The translations under genes and the position numbers were made by a program. This document shows positions 7,631-11,624 of a stretch of DNA of 11,624 bases, piece by piece. The stretch comes from Pseudomonadota bacterium (GTDB lineage Bacteria > Pseudomonadota > Gammaproteobacteria > Burkholderiales > Burkholderiaceae_D). The first letter of the stretch is position 1; every line of letters starts with the position of its first letter. The stretch lies in NCBI GenBank assembly GCA_023409175.1, contig JAEYIG010000043.1, positions 1-11,624 on the forward strand, in the 5' to 3' direction. The notes under the pieces are model-generated. The model made no database searches, was not told the origin of the DNA, and worked only from the letters and a program-made list of their open reading frames with translations.

Positions 7631-8485
7631 TCAATCGTGGTACTGGGTCAACCTTATATAGATCGGTGCTCCCGCTTCAACCTGGGTTATTTCAATTAAT
7701 GTCTCTTTTGCCAGTTCCAGAAGGGCCAGAAAATGCACAATCACGACAGCAACGCCTTCCGATGTTTCGAACAACTCATAAAATTCGACAAAGCGCACAT
7801 CGCGCAACTGGCGGAGTATGGACGACATATGGGCCCGTACAGACAGTTCCTGTTTTGAAACGGTATGTTTTGCGGTCAATTTTGCCCGCCGGATGATTTC
7901 GGCAAACGCTTCCTGCAATTCACTGACCGAAACCGCAGGCCAGACCCGTTCCGTGTTTTTTGCGACGATAGCTTGCGACAGGAAGAAATCGTTGCCCAGT
8001 TTGGGAAGCTGGTCCAGGGTCTGCGCGGCCAGTTTCATTTTTTCATATTCCAGCAGGCGCCTGACCAGTTCTGCACGAGGATCTTCAGGTTCTTCTTCCG
8101 AAATGGCTTTGACTCTGGGCAGCAACAGGCGGGATTTGATTTCGACAAGCATGGCGGCCATCAGAAGGTATTCGGCAGCCAGTTCCAGTTTCTGGGATCG
8201 GATACGGTCGACATATTGCAGGTATTGCAGCGTCAGTTTCGCCATCGGGATGTCGAGGATATTGAAATTCTGTCGTCGGATCAGGTAAAGCAGAAAATCC
8301 AGCGGGCCTTCAAAAGCGTCCAGAAAGACTTCAAGCGCCTCGGGAGGGATATACAGGTCGTTTGGCATTTCCATGACGGATTCCCCGTAAAGACGGGCGA
8401 TCACGTCACTGTTTTCAACGTGTTCAGGCAAAGCGGGATTATCCGTTTGTGCAGGTGCCATGTCGTTTTGTGAAGAATCTGCCAT
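7631..8485 (-). CDS. scpA: Segregation and condensation protein A
   Basis: ScpA is the kleisin subunit that bridges SMC heads, together with ScpB, in chromosome condensation and segregation. The N-terminal kleisin segment is clear (EVFLDAFEGPLDFLLYLIRR, then FNILDIPMAKLTLQYLQYV). It is followed by the LAAEYLLMAAMLVEIKSRLLLPR helix, an acidic linker (SEEEPEDPRAELVRRLLEYEKMK), and a C-terminal winged-helix part with FYELFETSEGVAVVIVHFLALLELAKE. About 284 residues is normal for betaproteobacteria. Two starts are possible: ATG at 8495-8497, three bases past the stop of the small upstream ORF but with no ribosome site, and ATG at 8483-8485, with a GGTGG-type site just upstream (8488-8493). I use the second but cannot exclude the first. 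The closeness to the small ORF suggests coupled translation. ScpB is not in this window. Confidence 0.94.
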   Translation of the reverse strand: MADSSQNDMAPAQTDNPALPEHVENSDVIARLYGESVMEMPNDLYIPPEALEVFLDAFEGPLDFLLYLIRRQNFNILDIPMAKLTLQYLQYVDRIRSQKLELAAEYLLMAAMLVEIKSRLLLPRVKAISEEEPEDPRAELVRRLLEYEKMKLAAQTLDQLPKLGNDFFLSQAIVAKNTERVWPAVSVSELQEAFAEIIRRAKLTAKHTVSKQELSVRAHMSSILRQLRDVRFVEFYELFETSEGVAVVIVHFLALLELAKETLIEITQVEAGAPIYIRLTQYHD

Positions 8486-8499
8486 AGGCCACCACATAA

Positions 8500-8697
8500 T
8501 CAGTGTGAAGATTTGGGTGCCTGTTTTTCGCAGGACTTTTTCAGACGGAAAGGCAACCGGCTGGCGGGGATTTTCCGCAAAACCGTCAATTCCTCTTTTA
8601 TTTCGTCATCCGGCAAGACAGGGCTGGCAAGCTGCCATTCTTTCATGCTGGCATCCAGTTCGGAGAAATAATTGCTGATCAGTGTGAATTGAATCAT
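8500..8697 (-). CDS. Small unrecognised ORF upstream of scpA
   Basis: I do not recognise this 65-residue product. It has an N-terminal hydrophobic/aromatic patch (MIQFTLISNYF), an acidic middle (LPDDEIKEELTVLRK) and a basic tail (LPFRLKKSCEKQAPK) that ends in SSH. It is predicted to be cytoplasmic, with no signal peptide or membrane helix. The frame opens further up, to an ATG ending at 8751, but the ATG ending at 8697 is preferred. The extra 18 residues look unlike the rest, and a good -35-like TTGACG (minus strand, 8740-8745) falls inside that extension. Its stop (8500-8502) is three bases before the first possible scpA start, a layout typical of co-translated genes. The ribosome site is poor (AAG only). 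It may be a real small gene or a leader peptide for scpA, or it may be non-coding. Confidence 0.45.
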   Translation of the reverse strand: MIQFTLISNYFSELDASMKEWQLASPVLPDDEIKEELTVLRKIPASRLPFRLKKSCEKQAPKSSH

Positions 8698-8783
8698 CTT
8701 TATTTTATTCGCTAGAATGCATTTGCACATCAATCCGGTCGTCAATCCCAATATTAAAACAGGGTTCGTCTTGTCAAAAGTGT

Positions 8784-9263
8784 TTAAATATCAAGAATCT
8801 TTCGCATCATGATGGGGGGAGGGTCCATGGTATTGCGTGTGGAAAACTCCATTTCAGGCGCCAGCCCGAAACCGTAAGCCTCGTACAGGCTGGTCAGGGG
8901 TTCAAGATAAAGATGCAGGAACAGACGCAGTTCGTTTATTTCACACAACTGGGCATGATGAATGATCGCTTCGATCAGGTGCTGGGACAGTTTCCTGCCG
9001 CAAAAGTCAGGCAAGAGGCCAAGGCGGCGGATCTTCCAGATATGGTCGTCTTCATCCAATGAAGTCCAGCGGAGCGAGCCGGCTGGAATGTCGTCAACCG
9101 AAAGGATGAAAGCGCCGCCGTTGTGCAAATCCTCGTTGACGTTGACCCAGGTATCGCGATGTCCACGCGCGGTGGGCGGACATTTGCCCGCCCAGGCTTT
9201 TCTCGTCAAATCGGCGATTAAATGGGCATCTTCAATAGAAGCTTCCCTGACGGCGATTTTCAT
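8784..9263 (-). CDS. GNAT-family N-acetyltransferase
   Basis: The 159-residue protein fits the GCN5-related N-acetyltransferase fold, which transfers acetyl groups from acetyl-CoA to an amine. The opening MKIAVREASIEDAHLIADL is a standard GNAT first strand and helix. The central strand AGSLRWTSLDEDDHIWKIRRLGLLPDFCGRKLSQHLIEAI (61-100) holds the acetyl-CoA-binding region, and LTSLYEAYGFGL (123-134) is the classic C-terminal segment. The pyrophosphate-binding loop reads CGRKLS instead of the usual Q/R-x-x-G-x-G/A, so it keeps only one of the expected glycines. The frame is open 97 codons further into metG, but the start at 9263 gives the proper domain boundary. An AGAGG lies 13 bases before it, overlapping the metG stop. 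The gap from metG is 17 bases, so co-transcription is likely. The acceptor substrate is unknown. Confidence 0.85.
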   Translation of the reverse strand: MKIAVREASIEDAHLIADLTRKAWAGKCPPTARGHRDTWVNVNEDLHNGGAFILSVDDIPAGSLRWTSLDEDDHIWKIRRLGLLPDFCGRKLSQHLIEAIIHHAQLCEINELRLFLHLYLEPLTSLYEAYGFGLAPEMEFSTRNTMDPPPIMMRKILDI

Positions 9264-9280
9264 GATCGGTTCGCTACCTC

Positions 9281-11368
9281 TTAACGCAATCGCATGCCAG
9301 GTTTTGCACCGGGCCATGGCTGGAGAATATAAATGCCGGAATCGTCTTTTCCGGATGCGGCCATAACCATTCCTTCGGAAACACCGAACTTCATTTTTCT
9401 TGGGGCCAGATTGGCGACGACGACAGTCAGCTTGCCGACAAGATCTTCCGGCTTGTAGGCGGAACGGATACCGGCAAAGATATTGCGCAGTCTGCCTTCG
9501 CCGACATCGACCGAGAGCCGGAGCAGTTTGTCTGCCCCTTCGACCAGAGAGCAATCGACGATCTGGGCGATACGCATATCGACCTTGACGAAATCGTCAA
9601 TGGTGATCTGGTCGGCGAGTGGTTCAATGGCCGGTTCGGTTTTTTCCGCTGCAGGTGCCGTTTCGGCATCGGCCTGTGGCGCATCGAAAAGGGCGTCAAG
9701 CATTTTGTCGTCAACGCGTTGCATCAGGTGTTCGTAGGGGTTGATGGCATGTCCGTCGGTTAATGGCTTCGACACGTCTGACCATTCCAGCGGTCGAAGG
9801 TTCAAAAAGGTTTCCACTTTTTCCGCGACAGCAGGCAAAACCGGTTTCAGGTAAATGGTCAGGATGCGGAACGCTTCGAGCAGCCGGGTACAGACCTGAT
9901 GCAGTTCTCCGGTTTTTTCGGGGTCTTTTGCCAGAACCCATGGTTTGTTTTCATCGACATAGGCATTGACTTCATCTGCCAGATGCATGATTTGTCGGAG
10001 AGCCTTCCCGAATTCACGCGCTTCGTACAATTCGGCGATTTCCGGTGCCGCGGCACGGAGAGTGTCCAGAACCGGAGTGTCTTTTTGAACCCAGCCCGTT
10101 GCCAGTTTTCCACCGAAGCGTTTGGTAATGAAACCGGCGGCACGGCTGGCGATGTTGACGTATTTGCCGATCAGGTCGGCATTGACGCGGGCGATGAAGT
10201 CTTCACCGGTAAAATCGAGGTCTTCGACACGGTCTGACAGCTTGGCGGCGAGATAGTAGCGCAGCCATTCGGGATTCATGCCGATGTCCAGATAACGTAA
10301 CGGCGAAATGCCCGTTCCACGGGACTTGGACATTTTTTCACCGCCAACGGTAATGAAACCGTGAACGTACACGTTGTTCGGCACACGCATATCGGCAAAA
10401 TGCAGCATGGCAGGCCAGAACAGGGTGTGGAAATAAATGATGTCCTTGCCAATGAAATGGTACTGTTCGGTTTCCGGGTCGGCCATGAAAGCGTCATAAT
10501 CGCCGCCGGTCTTGCTGAAATAGTTCTTCAGGGAGGCGAGATAGCCGACTGGTGCATCCAGCCAGACGTAAAAATATTTGCCAGGCGCGTCCGGGATTTC
10601 AATGCCGAAGTACGGCGCGTCACGGCTGATGTCCCAATCGGAAAGGGCGTTTTCTTCCCCGTCTTTACCCTGCAGCCATTCGCGTGCCTTGTTGGCGACT
10701 TCGGGTTGCAGGCGTGGCTTCCCGTCGACGTTACCGAGTGTCCATTCTTTCAGGAATTCAGTGCATTGCGGGTCGGAAAGCCGGAAGAAAAAATGTTCCG
10801 ACTGTTTCATGACAGGAGTGGCTCCCGTCAGGATGGAATAGGGGTTCTTGAGTTCGGTTGGCACGTAAACCGTGCTGCACACTTCGCAGGTATCGCCGTA
10901 CTGGTCTTTGGCACCGCATTTCGGGCATTCACCCTTGATGTAACGGTCCGGCAGGAACATTTCCTTTACCGGATCGAAGAATTGTTCGATGGTGCGCGAA
11001 ACGATCAGACCCTTTGCCTTCAGGCGCCGATAGATTTCGCGCGACAGTTCATAATTTTCAGGGCCGTCGGTCGAGTGCCAGTTATCGAAACTGATCAGGA
11101 AACCGTTTAAGGGGGCTTTTCTGCCTGCCGCGATTTCGGCAACAAATTCCTGAGGCGTTTTTCCGGCTTTCTCGGCGGCAATCATGATCGGTGCACCGTG
11201 GACATCATCGGCACCGACGAAATGGACTTCTCGCTGTTTCCCGTCGTCTTTTTGCATTCGCTGGAAGCGGACCCAGATGTCGGCCTGGATATATTCCATG
11301 ATGTGTCCGATATGAAAAGGCGCGTTGGCGTATGGCAGGGCAGTGGTGACAAACAGCTTTCGAGACAT
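9281..11368 (-). CDS. metG: Methionyl-tRNA synthetase
   Basis: The 695-residue class I synthetase charges tRNA-Met, including the initiator, in the cytoplasm. The catalytic domain starts with [11 protein letters not shown] (HIGH at 19-22). A four-cysteine zinc knuckle follows (Cys148, 151, 161, 164), then the tRNA/methionine pocket region with [12 protein letters not shown] (266-277) and the KMSKS loop at 345-349 ([13 protein letters not shown]). An anticodon-binding helical domain leads to a linker rich in Ala and Glu. Residues 588-695 form the EMAPII-like tRNA-binding/dimerisation domain ([19 protein letters not shown] to PGMRLR), as in the long E. coli-type enzyme. The start is the only ATG before an in-frame stop 12 codons upstream, yet no Shine-Dalgarno sequence precedes it: the minus strand reads CACTTATTTATC directly before ATG. 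It is divergent from the mrp-like gene and probably leads the GNAT gene. Confidence 0.97.
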   Translation of the reverse strand: MSRKLFVTTALPYANAPFHIGHIMEYIQADIWVRFQRMQKDDGKQREVHFVGADDVHGAPIMIAAEKAGKTPQEFVAEIAAGRKAPLNGFLISFDNWHSTDGPENYELSREIYRRLKAKGLIVSRTIEQFFDPVKEMFLPDRYIKGECPKCGAKDQYGDTCEVCSTVYVPTELKNPYSILTGATPVMKQSEHFFFRLSDPQCTEFLKEWTLGNVDGKPRLQPEVANKAREWLQGKDGEENALSDWDISRDAPYFGIEIPDAPGKYFYVWLDAPVGYLASLKNYFSKTGGDYDAFMADPETEQYHFIGKDIIYFHTLFWPAMLHFADMRVPNNVYVHGFITVGGEKMSKSRGTGISPLRYLDIGMNPEWLRYYLAAKLSDRVEDLDFTGEDFIARVNADLIGKYVNIASRAAGFITKRFGGKLATGWVQKDTPVLDTLRAAAPEIAELYEAREFGKALRQIMHLADEVNAYVDENKPWVLAKDPEKTGELHQVCTRLLEAFRILTIYLKPVLPAVAEKVETFLNLRPLEWSDVSKPLTDGHAINPYEHLMQRVDDKMLDALFDAPQADAETAPAAEKTEPAIEPLADQITIDDFVKVDMRIAQIVDCSLVEGADKLLRLSVDVGEGRLRNIFAGIRSAYKPEDLVGKLTVVVANLAPRKMKFGVSEGMVMAASGKDDSGIYILQPWPGAKPGMRLR

Positions 11369-11389
11369 GATAAATAAGTGAAAATGAAC

Positions 11390-11409
11390 GGTAAAAATGA
11401 CATTTTACC
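11390..11409. promoter_or_regulatory. Inverted repeat over the probable metG -10 region
   Basis: GGTAAAA (11390-11396) and TTTTACC (11403-11409) form a dyad with six bases between. On the minus strand the right arm contains TAAAAT (11402-11407), a good -10 box for metG, about 34 bases before its start codon. A convincing -35 partner is not visible. The dyad could be an operator or simply part of an AT-rich promoter. Confidence 0.35.
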
Positions 11410-11481
11410 AGTCTTGAAGCCTGAAACGGGCATCTTTTGTGTAATTGCGTTAGACTTCCAATGCAAAAGAAAGGGGAAAAA

Positions 11482-11624
11482 ATGTCCATTACGCCAGAAG
11501 CTATCAATCAGGCCATTTCCGCGGTGGTCGATGACAATCTCCAGACGGATTATGTCAGTGCAAAATCAGTCAAAAACGTCCGGATCAACGGGAATGATGT
11601 CTCTCTGACCATCGAACTGGGTTA
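11482..11624 (+). CDS. apbC: Mrp/ApbC-type iron-sulfur cluster carrier, N-terminal part (3' truncated by window edge)
   Basis: Only 47 codons are visible before the right edge, with no stop. They read as the N-terminal MIP18-like (DUF59) domain found in front of the Mrp/ApbC P-loop ATPase: ITPEAINQAISAVVDDN, then DYVSAKSVKNVRINGNDVSL and TIELG. Mrp/ApbC proteins bind and transfer iron-sulfur clusters in the cytoplasm. The ATPase domain itself lies beyond the window. The start ATG at 11482 has a strong AAGGGG (11471-11476) five bases upstream. Divergent pairing of mrp with metG is known from several proteobacteria, E. coli included, which strengthens the call. A stand-alone DUF59 protein is the alternative. 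Confidence 0.85.
   Translation, partial: MSITPEAINQAISAVVDDNLQTDYVSAKSVKNVRINGNDVSLTIELG

Noticed and set aside
8689..8718. Plus-strand TTGAAT-N18-TAGAAT promoter-like pair
   Set aside because: No plus-strand gene follows; it would only read antisense into the GNAT gene and metG. The region is AT-rich, so such matches are expected by chance.
9264..9554. 97-codon N-terminal extension of the GNAT protein
   Set aside because: It lies inside the conserved C-terminal domain of metG and reads as Arg-rich shadow sequence. The GNAT domain starts normally at 9263.
10361..11110. 249-codon plus-strand ORF opposite metG
   Set aside because: It is antisense to the zinc-knuckle and catalytic core of metG, shows no domain, and is explained by codon bias of the real gene.

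Overview
The window looks like ordinary chromosome of a betaproteobacterium, most likely Oxalobacteraceae and possibly Oxalobacter itself. The reasons are a moderate base composition, a metG gene divergent from an mrp/apbC gene, and a scpA-panC pair on one strand, an order I associate with Burkholderiales. The assignment comes from protein resemblance and gene order only; no database was searched.

Left part (1-1375): the 3' end of a P-loop kinase-like gene (+) converges on a metallo-beta-lactamase-fold hydrolase gene (-). A near-ideal palindromic terminator lies between them. Centre (1376-6623): a 551-base intergenic region carries a textbook cobalamin riboswitch (about 1562-1774). It is followed by four plus-strand genes that form a complete vitamin B12 import route: a BtuB-type TonB-dependent outer-membrane receptor, a BtuC-type permease, a BtuD-type ATPase and a BtuF-type periplasmic binding protein. 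The cluster ends in a strong bidirectional terminator at 6665-6698.

Right part (6720-11368): five genes on the minus strand. In transcription order they are metG (methionyl-tRNA synthetase), a GNAT acetyltransferase, a small unrecognised ORF, scpA (chromosome condensation) and panC (pantothenate synthetase). Divergent from metG, the first 47 codons of an Mrp/ApbC iron-sulfur carrier gene run off the right edge.

The genes that clearly work together are the B12 set. The receptor takes the corrinoid across the outer membrane, BtuF carries it through the periplasm, BtuC2D2 moves it across the inner membrane, and the riboswitch in the shared leader shuts the cluster down when cobalamin is plentiful. 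No corrinoid synthesis or remodelling gene is visible here. I found no evidence of a new defence, mobile or secretion system. The most interesting non-coding feature is the stretch of about 150 bases between the riboswitch core and btuB. It holds two stem-loops that share the same eight-base tip and may be the expression platform.
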